From contig JADDOH010023630.1 in NCBI GenBank assembly GCA_016648135.1, positions 124,001 through 188,000 of the forward strand: DNA of 64,000 nt, in the 5' to 3' direction. Shown one piece after another: positions 33,695 to 43,170 of this stretch. Both the position numbers and the translations under genes were made by a program. The notes under the pieces are model-generated. The model searched no databases and had not been told where the DNA came from. It saw only the letters and a program-made list of their open reading frames with translations. This DNA comes from Agrypnia vestita. Lineage: Eukaryota; Arthropoda; Insecta; Trichoptera; Phryganeidae. Within the stretch, counting starts at the first letter, position 1. Each line of letters opens with the position of its first letter.

Positions 33695-33967
33695 AGCAGA
33701 AGATAGCGTATATGGATAATTGTGTGAAAGAACTGGAATGTATGAATTCAGGAACGAATATGAGCGATTTGATTTATGCTGTTTACTGTATGCGGATGTT
33801 GTAGTATTTACACAATTTACAGTATAGTAAATAGGGTGTAAGATATGTGTGAGGAAAGTGATGGTATTTGAGAAGGAGGAAAGTAAGACAATACGTGAAA
33901 TACGAATAGGTAAGGAACGTTTGGAATAGGTAGATAAGTTTGTGTATTTGGAAAGTATGTTCGACAA
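33695..33967 (+). pseudogene. RTE-like LINE pseudogene, part 1
   Basis: Plus-strand scraps in shifting frames: LYADVVVF around the catalytic YADD region, then KVMVFEKEESKTIREIRIGK, then VDKFVYLESMFD. They parallel the copy at 62629-62880 (KVMVFEREKSKT, then VNEFVYLGSVFD). The sequence breaks at 33967 and resumes at 34446 after an inserted family E repeat. Confidence 0.75.
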
Positions 33968-34445
33968 AACTAACCCATAAAAACCAAGTTTTTATTATAC
34001 ACCATTTATCCATTGTATTGTTTCCAATTTTATATTCTATCAACATATTCTTCTTGCTTTAAGTTCATGTGGAAAATCTATTCCATGTATATTATTACCC
34101 TTAAAACTTATATAATATTGAAAACGTAATAATTGGTATAGGGGGCACGGCGTCGGCTGTCTGATCGGACCCATGGCTCGAGTCAGACTAGTTGAAACAG
34201 GTTTTGCGCCTTCTCCACGCTTTTCCTTTCTCATTTGTATGGTTTGAAAAAACCGTTACAATTTCGAAAAATCCAAAATTATACTATAATTAATTTTTTT
34301 TAAACGATCATTTTTATCGTAGCCACGAGTCTGCCTGCAAAGGTTCAGCTCGATTGGATCACCGAAAAAGGGTTTAAAATCGATTCAAAGTTTTTTCGGC
34401 AGACAAGCAGACGCTACAAGTCAAAAGAAAGGGAGGAAAGAGAGC
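33968..34445 (+). mobile_element. dispersed repeat, family E, copy 4, inserted in a LINE
   Basis: It begins TAACCCATAAAAACCAAG and ends at a GGAGG-AAAGAG boundary. Inside are GTTCAGCTCGATTGGATCAC and AAAATCGATTCAAAG. It separates VYLESMFD from VEKDIERRVN of the host LINE, so its ends can be placed to within a few bases. Confidence 0.75.
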
Positions 34446-34660
34446 GAAGGTTGAAAAGGATATCGAGAGGAGGGTGAATGCAGAGAATAAAGTGCTTTGA
34501 AAATAATAATTTCTTATAAGAACGTGTCAACCGAGGCAAGATTCGTGGTACAAAATGGCATACTTGTACCAACATTAATTATAGGAAGTAAATTCTGGAG
34601 CTCGTAGAAGAGCATCTAGTATAAAATGCAGTAGAAATGATATCATTGGACGTATGTATG
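34446..34660 (+). pseudogene. RTE-like LINE pseudogene, part 2
   Basis: It encodes VEKDIERRVNAENKVL, then after a break STEARFVVQNGILVPTLIIGS. This continues part 1 in the order seen in the 62.6-kb copy (EKDIERRV, then NEARLEDYT). Confidence 0.75.
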
Positions 34661-34763
34661 GCAAATCCCTTTACGGCAATAAATGTTTTATTTATTAGAA
34701 TAAAGAATGAACAAATTAGGAAATAATGTTAAGCTGATCTAAGTGTAGGGAATAAAATAAGCT

Positions 34764-34905
34764 AAAAAAGTAGCTGATTAGTGTAACGGTTATGATTCGA
34801 TTCAAGACGATTCGAGACCCATTCCAGGACACCAGCAAATTAGCTTATTTTCAAAGCATAAGCGTATAACCTATTTGAAACCAGTAAGAATATTGATCGG
34901 ACAAT
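34764..34905 (+). mobile_element. tRNA-derived SINE, family 1, copy
   Basis: GCTGATTAGTGTAACGG (A-box region), GATTCGAGACCC (B-box region), CCAGGACACCAGCAAAT and TTTGAAACCAGTAAGAATAT as in the 17-kb copy. The tail is shortened. Confidence 0.65.
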
Positions 34906-34934
34906 AATTTTATGTTTTTTGTTAGTTTTTATTC

Positions 34935-35139
34935 ACCCTGATAAATAAATAAATAAATATAGCTTTATTCCAGAATGTGGGGAGGTTCGTGCAATCCCAC
35001 ACATTCCATATAAAAGAAAATACACACATTAAAAATATTATATATAACAAAAGAGAAATAGTAAAATAGAAGAAGAACATATAAAATAGAAGAGAAGTAT
35101 TAAAAGTAATCAAAAGAAATATACGGTAAAATATCGGCT
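34935..35139 (-). other. 3' untranslated end and tail of the LINE at 35-36 kb
   Basis: On the minus strand, after the stop codon, the sequence runs to an AATAAA signal (34969-34964) and a TTTA repeat tail at about 34942-34958, a typical LINE 3' end. Confidence 0.7.
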
Positions 35140-36131
35140 TTAGCGAGCGATGGCAAGTCGATTATGCGGGGCCAGTATCTTTCTCCAGTGTGCATCGATG
35201 CTGGATTCTGGAGTAAGACGGGCTTCCAGGATAAGGATATTTCCGGAGCTGTATATCCTTTCCCTCATCCCTGCCACCCTGGATCTTAAGAGGGCTGCAA
35301 AGTTGGGAACACGCCCCTCAGTGAACATACCGGAAGCGCTGCAATATCTGGGAAGGCCAAACATCATACGAAAGGCGTTGTTATATTGTATGCGAAGTCT
35401 TTCTATGCTGCTCTTTTTATAATTTGTCCAGAGTTCACATGTATATAATGTTGCACAGAAGGCAAGGAAGAGCGTTCTTTTTACAGCGGTGCTACAAAGA
35501 CGAAACCTTCTACACAGCATATTCGCTTTCACACTGAGAGCTCGTCTTTGCCTGTCAACATCGTCGTCGTCCATTAGATTATTTGTAATTATGTGTCCTA
35601 GATATTTCGTTCTTTCGGTCACCTTCAGGACCACACCGTTCAGAGTAACTGGAGGAATACTTGTTGGGCCCTGACCATACTTTATAACCAACAGTGCTAT
35701 TTTATTAGGGTTATAGAGCATGTTTGTTTCTTCAGCAAACACTTCACAGATCTTTAGAAGAATGCGTAGTCCTCTTATAGACGGTGCCATCAGTACCATA
35801 TCGTCAGCATAACTGATGTTGTTAAGACACTGTCCTCCGATGTGACAGCCTACCCCCGCGTTGTTTAGCCTTTGAGTGAGTTCGTCCATATAAGGTTGAA
35901 CAGTATTGGGGACATGCACCCTCCCTGTCTGACGCCGCTCGTCATGTGAACAGGTTCGGAAAGACTGTCTCTCCACCTTACTTGGTTTTCCTGTTGTCTG
36001 TGCCACGAGTCAAGGATACGTATTACCTCCGATGGTATGCCTCTTTCCCTGAGTTTTGCCCAAAGTAAAGGGTGAGAAACTCTGTCGAAAGCCTTGCTCA
36101 AGTCTAGGAAACATGCGTATGAAGTAGTCAT
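35140..36131 (-). pseudogene. non-LTR retrotransposon reverse transcriptase, 5'-truncated and frameshifted
   Basis: Two overlapping minus-strand frames make one reverse transcriptase. The first (36131 to about 35893) has YACFLDLSKAFDRVSHPLLW, with the first catalytic aspartate, and GVRQGGCMSPILFNL. A one-base loss near 35893 shifts to the second frame. That one continues YMDELTQRLNNAGVGCHIGG, then NNISYADDMVLMAPS (the catalytic YADD), LNGVVLKVTERTKYLGHII, and a C-terminal domain with LYTCELWTNYK and LPRYCSASGMF, ending LAIAR. The polymerase palm and thumb are all present. Endonuclease and N-terminal fingers are missing. The 3' end with AATAAA and a TTTA tail follows. The clade cannot be fixed by eye. 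Confidence 0.9.
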
Positions 36132-36787
36132 GAAATGTTAATGTCAGTAGTAAATGAAATGTTGTTTTTCAAAATCGGCCTGTTTTAACAAAGAATTGAA
36201 ATAGCAATAAACAGAGTTATAATTCTAATAATTTTTGACAACGATAGCACTTTCATAAATGGTTAGAAATATACAACGCATACAAAATAAATTAAGATAA
36301 TTTTCAAGAAACAGGACAATATAAAAAGTTTCATAATATAACTATTATATTTATCTATACTAAAATCACCAAAATATATAGACATAAAATAACGGATATT
36401 TCTTGGCACGCGTTTTAGTTCCATTACGTTTGGCATGTTTACAGTTGCCGGCAAACTTCATGAAATTATTTGGCGTGGTGGGGGAATGCGCAGAAGACGA
36501 AATTTGGGTCTCGTTGGTAGAAAGGTAGATGCGCAAACGTCCCCCCACTACGCCGCAGAATTTCAAGATGTTTGCCGGCTACTGTACGAGCTTTTAAATC
36601 TTGAAACAATTATGAATTGGCCAAACTTAATAATCTGAATATAGTCTTGTCTTAGTAAATAAGTCACACTTTATCACAAAATAAATTTTTTGGAGACCTT
36701 GATTGTAAAAAATACGTTTTGTTTGCTAAGGGATTTAATTATGCAAGAATAAATACATTAACTGGATTATAAATGTATTTTAAATAT
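36132..36787. other. intergenic DNA
   Basis: A GC-richer patch lies at 36430-36600. Nothing recognised. Confidence 0.4.
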
Positions 36788-37377
36788 CCAGGGGGGACAT
36801 AGGTGTATTGTAGTGATGGGTCCGCTCTGTACTCACTACTACAATGTAGTACCACATTACATTGAAGTGCACACTTCACACGTTTCGAAGTGTAGTGCAC
36901 ACTACAAACTACAAACACTAAAGTTATTGAAAGTATATACTTCAAATAGTACCTTCAAAGTAATCGAAAGTATGAGACACATGCTTTAAATAGTGCATAA
37001 GAATTTTTTTAGGTCGCCAAATGTTACGTCGGAGAAAATATCGTAATATATCTTAAATATTTCTCTCGTTGACCTTTTTTTTTTTAGCTTGTCAAATTTT
37101 TATTTGGGAAAAAAATATTTACTTCACTAGTACTACAATTTTGTAGTACAATTACTTCATTTCATTACTTCACTTCATTAATATTACAATTACTTCATTA
37201 CTTCACTTCAACTTAACTTCATTTCGTAGTACTACAATTACGTCACTTCATGTAGGTTTTACTACAATTGTAGTATACACTTGGTAGTCTTCAAACTGGT
37301 GAACGTGTGTGTGTTGTAGTCTTCATTTTGAAATGTAGTTTTTCCCTTCGCAAGTGTATTGTGCCCCAGTCCCCTGG
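36788..37377. mobile_element. family D element with CCAGGGG ends
   Basis: The ends CCAGGGGGGACATAGGTGTA and (reverse) CCAGGGGACTGGGGCAC face each other over 590 bp. The left part is the reverse complement of 8850-9035. The right part (37130-37260) is a degenerate array of TTCACTTCATT and TAGTACTACAATT motifs. No clean target duplication is visible, so the exact ends are uncertain. The ends resemble hAT (CAGGG). Confidence 0.6.
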
Positions 37378-37379
37378 TC

Positions 37380-38160
37380 TAAAGAAGGAGCCAAGTTCAA
37401 CTCACTCGACACGGACAATTTTGCACTCTGTGAAAATACCTTTGATTTCATTTACTGCAAAAGTCTAGCATAAACAAACGAAATACCACATTTTCAACAT
37501 TTAAACAAACGAAATCAGATAGTTCTGTCACATTAGCTCCACACAATATCCGCCATCACTGCATTCTCTTGTTTCCCCCTTCCCACTGACGGGGAGGGGT
37601 GATAAAATGTTACACAGTGTACATGCCCCTGTTACGCCGTATAGAAACTTAACCATTTGGAAATGGAATAAGCGGGTGGCAATACATAAAAGGGAGCTTC
37701 TGAATGTTGCCAAACGGATAATAGACGAATAAACGACGTGTATATATAATGTTTATGTATGGAGAAAAAAATCTGGAGGGAAACGTGAATTTTTTATGTG
37801 AAACTTTGGATGTACCAGGTGGAGTAAATCGTCCAGAACAGACTAACGATGTAACACTTCCGTAACAATATTTCCTTTTAATGATATATTATAAATTAAT
37901 GACTATACGGTTATATAACGATAATTGATTTCACAGCCGAACCCAAACTAGATTACTCAATTTATGTTCTCATTTACTCCCATCTTTCTCCCTTTCTCCT
38001 AATCCTACGTTCCCTCCCCACCCTTCTTCAATTTACTGTGTAACCGAAAACTCCCTTATATTGTCACACTCTACTAATGTACATATTATGCTTACCATAG
38101 CAGTCGAATGTTTATAATAGGCTTAGTTTACTATTTTTATAAATCATGTGCATGTTCATT
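37380..38160. other. unassigned DNA
   Basis: No coding or repeat signal I trust. Confidence 0.4.
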
Positions 38161-38165
38161 ATAAT

Positions 38166-38666
38166 CAATTAGTGTATATTATAGATATCTCACAGAGACG
38201 AAACTGTATTAATTATGGGAAAGTAGGTATAGAAGTCATTTGGGTGTAACAGGACTTATGACCTGTCTTTTTATGGTTGGCTTAAGTGATCACTTTACAC
38301 AATTGTAACATTCGCCATTTCCACCCATGATAGAATATACCATGCTTATTCATTTTTTGGAAGTTGTATATATGTTCAAATTACGTGAAAAGCTTTCATA
38401 TATGAGTTGTAAGCGCCTTTTCCATGCGGCCTGTACAAAGCCATTTTCATTCCCCTAAATCCCCACAGATGTCGCTAATGAATAAGATGGGTGATATTCT
38501 ACTCCATGGGTGGAAATGGGAATTTTACACTGGTAAAAGTTATCCTTAAGCCAACCATTAAAAAGACAGGTCATAAGTCCTGTTACACCCAAATGACTTC
38601 TATACCTACTTTCCCATAATTAATACAGTTTCGTCTCTGTGAGATATCTATAATATACACTAATTG
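38166..38666. mobile_element. foldback family B element with near-identical arms
   Basis: The arm at 38166-38286 is repeated inverted at 38545-38666 with a single-base indel. A weaker continuation runs to 38342 and 38488. The arm starts CAATTAGTGTATATTATAG and carries the CTCACAGAGACGAAACTG and ATGACCTGTCTTTTT blocks of the family. The 145-bp centre is unrelated to the arms. There is no ORF. Confidence 0.85.
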
Positions 38667-40005
38667 ATTAATAATGTCTCTGTGACATAAATCCAGCACT
38701 GTTCTGAAAGATTTGAACAAACTCAAAATATTCATTATAAGATATTCTGTTAATTTTCTCATAGACAAATAAATAATTTTTCAAAAAAAAATTAAAATAA
38801 TATCAATAAGTGAGTTTTATATACATTAAACGTGAGGTACATGATCAATCACATTTTTTTTCACATTGAATGATAAATAATCACTTGTGTATAATAAAAA
38901 TAAGATATGAATCCTTATAGGGAAGGATCTAGAGGTGGTGAAATCACAGATTTGACATATGAAACCTCGAGGAAGAATAAAAGTACACGTACCTAGGTAA
39001 GTTAGTTATCTAAGATAAGGAAAGAGTTCGTCAATATATTTAGTGCATTGTTATTTAATATTATTAATAAGTATTTATTAATACCTTGTGGACATATATT
39101 TCGTCATCGCAAATAGATATTTAGTTCTAGATAAGTCACAACCTCCCCTCCTTGCCATACTTATATTTATAACGAGTCAAGCTATATCGCTAGAGTGCAA
39201 GAGGCGGAAAATCAATTACCGCCTCCAGTGTCGTATATTCGTGACCATCTTCACTATCGTCGGATCATCATCACCATCGGGTGTAGGTGTTTGAAGGTGT
39301 GTAACCGATGTTTCATCGATCGCATAGTTCGATCATCGTTTCGGATTTATTGAAAAGAAGATACTGCGGCAAGTGGGTCGAGCTTCCTTTTCCCTTCCAA
39401 TTTTTGATGCACAGGCCACTTGATTCAATTCCATTTACCCATCCATCTCCCATTCTTAATCGCGTTAAATTAACCCCCAACCCTACACGGGTCTGGGAAT
39501 ACGTAACGTCCTATTGACGAACATTATTACATCAGTGACGGAAATTGTTACGTAATAGGTGTTTTCATTTATTAACATTATAAAAAAATTAACTGCTAAG
39601 TTTCCTAAAAGAATGCCTTTTCCATTTATTATCATCACCTACAATTGGATTAAAAAATTAATCCTAATTTTGACAGGTACACTGAATGTACTTGAATAGA
39701 TGGTCAATCCGTATAAGAGAGTTAATTCACTCCTCAAAGACTCCAAGGCTCATCTTTGACACCGTCCTATGTTTGCACAGACCTTGTCAAACTTTAGATT
39801 GATCAAAGGTCTGGTGATGTTTGTCAAGTTTCCAGAACTGGGACAGAAGTTGATAATCACCCAAAAGATGTTCTGAGCGGCTTATTTATTAATTAAGGAG
39901 TTATATCTTGAACAAAACTTATGATAAAATTTAATTAAATTTACTCATATTTGTGATAAAAAATTTTAGAATTTAAATAACACACATGAAAATAAAATAA
40001 AAACT
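38667..40005. other. intergenic DNA
   Basis: The segment 39160-39510 is less AT-rich and has two short frames, but no domain or splice structure I can support. Confidence 0.4.
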
Positions 40006-40105
40006 CGTTTTGAGACTGTGGAAAGCGTTTAGCCTTATGAGGACATTATCAATATAAATATTCATTCAATACAATATAAACATTCAACAATATTTACATA
40101 TTTAT
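40005..40105 (-). repeat. inverted partner of 40870-40970
   Basis: The minus strand reads GTCCTCATAAGGCTAAACGC, then CAGTCTC. The plus strand at 40929-40952 reads CCCTCATAAGGCGAAACGCG. Both resemble an eroded hammerhead-like core (box, short GGC stem, GAAACG), with the CTGATGA box changed. Confidence 0.4.
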
Positions 40106-40244
40106 ATGAAAACTATTGAAAGGAACAGCCATATAATTTTATGTTTTAAGTAACGAATTGCTGTCTTAACTACTGCATTTTAAAAAATGTTCGTGATGTT
40201 AAAAATGTTTTTAACAAGGTGTGATTGATAGATATAATAGATAT

Positions 40245-40480
40245 TATGGGTGGAATTAGTGAACGTTACATTGTGTAAAGTGATCATTCAAGCCAGCCGT
40301 ACCGCTAGGTCGTACATCCCATACTATGAACACCCGAAAAAATACTTCCATTCCTCTTTTCCCATATAAAAATAGCTTCGTCTCTATGAGACATCTATAT
40401 ATTCTCGATTAATGATGTTCCACTGGAGATAAAATCCAGTGTTGTGTTCTTGAAAAATTTAAACATACTCAAAATATTCT
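40245..40480 (+). repeat. foldback family B, single arm
   Basis: TGGAATTAGTGAACGTTACA, then GTAAAGTGATCATTCAAGCC, then CTTCGTCTCTATGAGACATC, followed by TTAATGATGTTCCACTGG and AAAATCCAGTGTTGTG. Confidence 0.7.
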
Positions 40481-40486
40481 AAATAT

Positions 40487-40855
40487 AAAAAACTGTTTTT
40501 TAGAACATAAATTGTAAGATAACGAAATGACAGATTTTGCAAAATTTTAATAAATTTTTGATGTGTTTCACTTTGTAATATTATTGAAAAAAGGCAAGTA
40601 ACAATTCCATAACGCCGACAAAGTGGAACAATTTTATTAATTTATAAAACATCGTAGGTTTGGCAATTTATTAATTGATTAAATAATTTAATTTGACATT
40701 TTAAAAAGGTACCTGTATTAAAAATATATGGAACGTAATATAATAATCTGGACCTGAAATAAATTTTAAGATGTCTTTACATACAATTATGTGATACAGA
40801 ACACAAGAGAAGATATGAGAAAAAATGCCAAATTTTGCTCCAATTGCCTAAATTT
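40487..40855 (+). mobile_element. family G MITE, decayed copy
   Basis: It aligns with 28008-28370: AACATAAATTGTAAGATAAC, CACTTTGTAATATTATTGAA, ACAAAGTGGAACAATTTTAT and GAGAAGATATGAGAAAAAAT. The terminal inverted repeats are lost. Confidence 0.65.
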
Positions 40856-41048
40856 CTTTAAATGCTGTATTTGCTCCATTCAAAAGTTTACATATAATAT
40901 ATTCACATATAAAATATTTACATAAATTAAAAATGCCCTCATAAGGCGAAACGCGTCTCACTAAAATTAAACAACTTAAATTAACATTACAATCACCATC
41001 ACAACAAAATTAAAGAACTTAAAAACAAATCTTCTGGTTTGTATCTTC

Positions 41049-41222
41049 GGGGGGGTATTATGCCGTGTTTTTACGACCTTTCTGGCCGACGTTTCGGATC
41101 CTATTGCAGGGTCCATCATCGGGGCTGATGTGATGTGACAAATACCAGCCCTGATGATGGACCATGCAATGGGATCCGAAAAGTCGGCCAGAAAGGCTGT
41201 AAAAACTTGGAATAATACCCCA
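41049..41222. mobile_element. inverted pair of PLE terminal pieces (type P1) with hammerhead-like cores
   Basis: Two 76-80-bp arms mirror each other. Each contains GGGGTATTAT, TTTTTAC, CTTTCTGGCCGAC and TTTCGGATCC in one orientation. The plus arm has CTGATGA (41151-41157), a GGACCATGCAATGGGATCC stem and GAAA (41178-41181). In the minus arm the box reads CCGATGA. There is no attached protein. Confidence 0.65.
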
Positions 41223-41280
41223 GAAGACACAAACCAGAAGATTCTGAGTGGCCGTGAAAACCTAAGAACATTCTTAAAAA

Positions 41281-41390
41281 CAAGTGTCTTTTTAATTAAG
41301 GATAAATTAAAGATGATAATGATAGATGATTGACAGATATCTTAAGTAGAGACCATAGTCATATAAGAATGATTCTTGATTTGAACATAT
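41281..41390. other. flank of the LTR retroelement
   Basis: AT-rich; ends in the ATAT target duplication at 41391-41394. Confidence 0.5.
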
Positions 41391-41394
41391 ATAT

Positions 41395-41698
41395 TGTTAC
41401 GTGGCGTGGCTCGCTCGAAAAATGAAATGGCACAACTCGTAAAATAAATCTTTTATTATCGCTTGTACATTATCTCTAACATTTTACAATCGCTCGCAAC
41501 GCAATACTGGTTTTTTTATTCAAACACAAAAGAACAGCTCTCTTTTGTTTTTCTACTCAGGTAAGAACCCTTTCATTTCTTCGCTATTTATTTAATCATG
41601 TTAGATCTTATTTCAACCACTGGGCATACCGGCCCGCCGTTCTGCGCATGTGACACTTTTCTATGGAACTGTCAAATGTCAACGAACAGCTCGTTACA
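41395..41698 (-). repeat. 3' LTR
   Basis: Identical to the 5' LTR except for three substitutions (in ATGGCAC, CTTTCATT and AGATCTT). An AATAAA signal lies on the minus strand at 41455-41450. Confidence 0.93.
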
Positions 41699-41714
41699 CA
41701 GCCTCCCTCTCTCA
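41699..41714 (-). other. polypurine tract
   Basis: Read on the minus strand, GAGAGAGGGAGGCTG abuts the 3' LTR, the expected place for plus-strand priming. Confidence 0.75.
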
Positions 41715-41829
41715 ATACTGTTCGCCCCGAACAGGATCATTGTTGTCCCCATGAGAACTCCAAATTCCCATGCTGCCACACTCCAATACACGAGCGCGTG
41801 TTCTCACATCTATCTCAATCGTCATCGAT

Positions 41830-41940
41830 TCATTTTCTTTTCAGCTTATCGCGTGCCTCAATTCGCTTCTTCGTAGGACGGAACCTCTCTGCTTCCTCGA
41901 ACATTTTTTTAAAATCCTCAACAAAAATGATTAGCACTCC
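41830..41940 (-). pseudogene. Hsp70 lid-domain-like fragment in a second frame
   Basis: Just past the main stop codon, another minus-strand frame encodes EDFKKMFEEAERFRPTKKRI, then EARDKLKRK. This resembles the start of the Hsp70 C-terminal lid (form EDIERMVxEAEKF, then RIEARNxLE). It would mean the captured Hsp70 sequence once included both ATPase and lid regions and lost the middle by deletion, with a frameshift at the join. The match is short, so this part is less sure than the ATPase part. Confidence 0.5.
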
Positions 41941-43102
41941 AGATCGATACTTCGAAGTTCCATCCACCTGGGTCAAAGATGAGCACGCTACGCTTGCCCA
42001 TTGAATTTGTGTTGAACCCGTAAGCCCGCGCCGCCACAGTGAGCTCATTGATGATCTGCAGCACGTTGAGCTTGACTGTCCTGACCACATTCCTGATAGC
42101 TTGTCGCTGAGAGTCACTGAAGTAATCTGTCATAGCCAGAACTGCTTCCTTCACACTCTGGTCCACGTATGCTTCGGTCGTCTGTTCCATCTCGTCCAAC
42201 ACCATGGGACTAATTTCATCGGGAGAGAGTTTCTTGTTCTCCCCTTTGTACCCTACTTGCACCATGGGCTTGTCCTCCACGGTGACTACGCAGAAGGGCA
42301 AGGGCTCCATGTCCTCCTGTATCTTGAGATTGGTGAACTCGCGCTGCTCGGCGTCGAACACAGTATTGCTGAGGTCCATCGCAAACTGGTCCTCGGCCAC
42401 ATTTTCCATCGTCACCTGGTCCTCAGCCGCATTTTCCGTCGTCACCTGGTCCTCGGCCGCATTTTCCACCGCCACCTGGTCCTCAGCCGCATTTTCCGTC
42501 GTCACCTGGTCCTCGGCCGCATTTTCCACCGCCACCTGGTCCTCAGCTGCATTTTTCATTGCCACCTGGTCCTTGGCCACATTTTCCATCGTCACCTGGT
42601 CCTCAGACGCATTTTCCATCGTTACCTGGTCCTCGGCTGCATTTTTCATCGCCACCTGGTCCTTGGCCACATTTTCCATCATCACCTGGTCCTCAGACGC
42701 ATTTTCCATCGTTACCTGGTCCTCGGCTGCATTTTCCATCGCCACCTGAACCTTCTGGCAATTTCTTATTTCATCCCGAAGTTTCTCGATTTCATGTTGT
42801 GTCTTTTCAGCGTCACGTTTTACGTGTTGTCGAAGATCCTTGATATCTTCTTGAAGATTATTGACATCCAGTTTAGTGATCTGCAATTCTTTTTGTTGCT
42901 TGTCAACACTTTCCCTAAGCTCCTTGATGCTTCCTAATTTGACGTCCAACAACATTCCCAATTTTTGCTGCTGTTCCTCTTTGTCTTCTTGGCGTTTCCG
43001 CTCCTGTTCTTCCTTGTCTTCTTGGCGTTTCCGCTCCAGTTCTTCCAGCATCTTTATTATCATATCGCATTCCGCATCCGAAAATTCCTCCATGGTTGCC
43101 AT
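41918..43102 (-). CDS. chimeric Gag-like coiled coil, 10-residue repeats and Hsp70 ATPase fragment
   Basis: 394 codons from ATG at 43102. A second ATG at 43093 has the better context, ACCATGG. Residues 1-118: a charged, heptad-rich coiled coil (MLEELERKRQEDKEEQERKR) of the type found at the N-terminus of insect LTR-element Gag proteins. Residues 119-238: twelve 10-residue repeats, QVxMENxAED. Residues 239-388: Hsp70 nucleotide-binding domain from about its residue 55. It has NTVFDA, then QVGYKGENKKLSPDEISPMV, YFSDSQRQAI, LNVLQIINELTVAARAYGFN and VLIFDPGGWNFEVSI. Key sites are lost: the family NEPTAAAIAYG is NELTVAARAYG, and the DLGGGTFDVS phosphate motif is DPGGWNFEVS. The first phosphate loop is absent, so no ATPase is expected. 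The frame is intact in a young insertion, so the chimera was probably open in the mobile source copy. The role is unknown; it may be structural or merely carried along. Confidence 0.85.
   Translation of the reverse strand: MATMEEFSDAECDMIIKMLEELERKRQEDKEEQERKRQEDKEEQQQKLGMLLDVKLGSIKELRESVDKQQKELQITKLDVNNLQEDIKDLRQHVKRDAEKTQHEIEKLRDEIRNCQKVQVAMENAAEDQVTMENASEDQVMMENVAKDQVAMKNAAEDQVTMENASEDQVTMENVAKDQVAMKNAAEDQVAVENAAEDQVTTENAAEDQVAVENAAEDQVTTENAAEDQVTMENVAEDQFAMDLSNTVFDAEQREFTNLKIQEDMEPLPFCVVTVEDKPMVQVGYKGENKKLSPDEISPMVLDEMEQTTEAYVDQSVKEAVLAMTDYFSDSQRQAIRNVVRTVKLNVLQIINELTVAARAYGFNTNSMGKRSVLIFDPGGWNFEVSIWSANHFC
42389..42748 (-). repeat. 30-bp coding minisatellite, 12 units
   Basis: Twelve exact 30-bp units with scattered substitutions, seen on the plus strand as CACCTGGTCCTCAGCCGCAT followed by TTTCCRTCGY. 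They encode QV(A/T)MEN(A/V)AED. Some larger two- and three-unit blocks repeat together, a sign of stepwise duplication. Confidence 0.95.
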
Positions 43103-43148
43103 TTCTTCCTGTGCCACGATCTTCACGTTGATTTCATAAAAATCTCCC

Positions 43149-43168
43149 GAATCCCGCTTCTGACGCCA
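43149..43168 (-). other. primer binding site, tRNA-Leu-like
   Basis: Two bases inside the 5' LTR the minus strand reads TGGCGTCAGAAGCGGGATTC. Its complement looks like a tRNA 3' end with CGAATCCCGCTTCTGAC-GCCA, close to the 3' end of animal tRNA-Leu(CAA) as I know it (two differences). The tRNA choice is inference. Confidence 0.7.
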
Positions 43169-43170
43169 GT

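Noticed and set aside
36780..37385. 8-bp target duplication for the CCAGGGG-ended element
   Set aside because: Flanking 8-mers do not match in any register tried, so hAT origin is not shown.
42204..42843. Two more plus-strand frames (SSAAFS and GPRLHFPS type repeats)
   Set aside because: Same reason: frame shadows of the minisatellite.
42101..42937. 278-codon plus-strand frame rich in HRHLVLS and similar repeats
   Set aside because: It is the antisense shadow of the 30-bp coding repeat in the minus-strand retroelement ORF; a repeat whose length is a multiple of three keeps several frames open.
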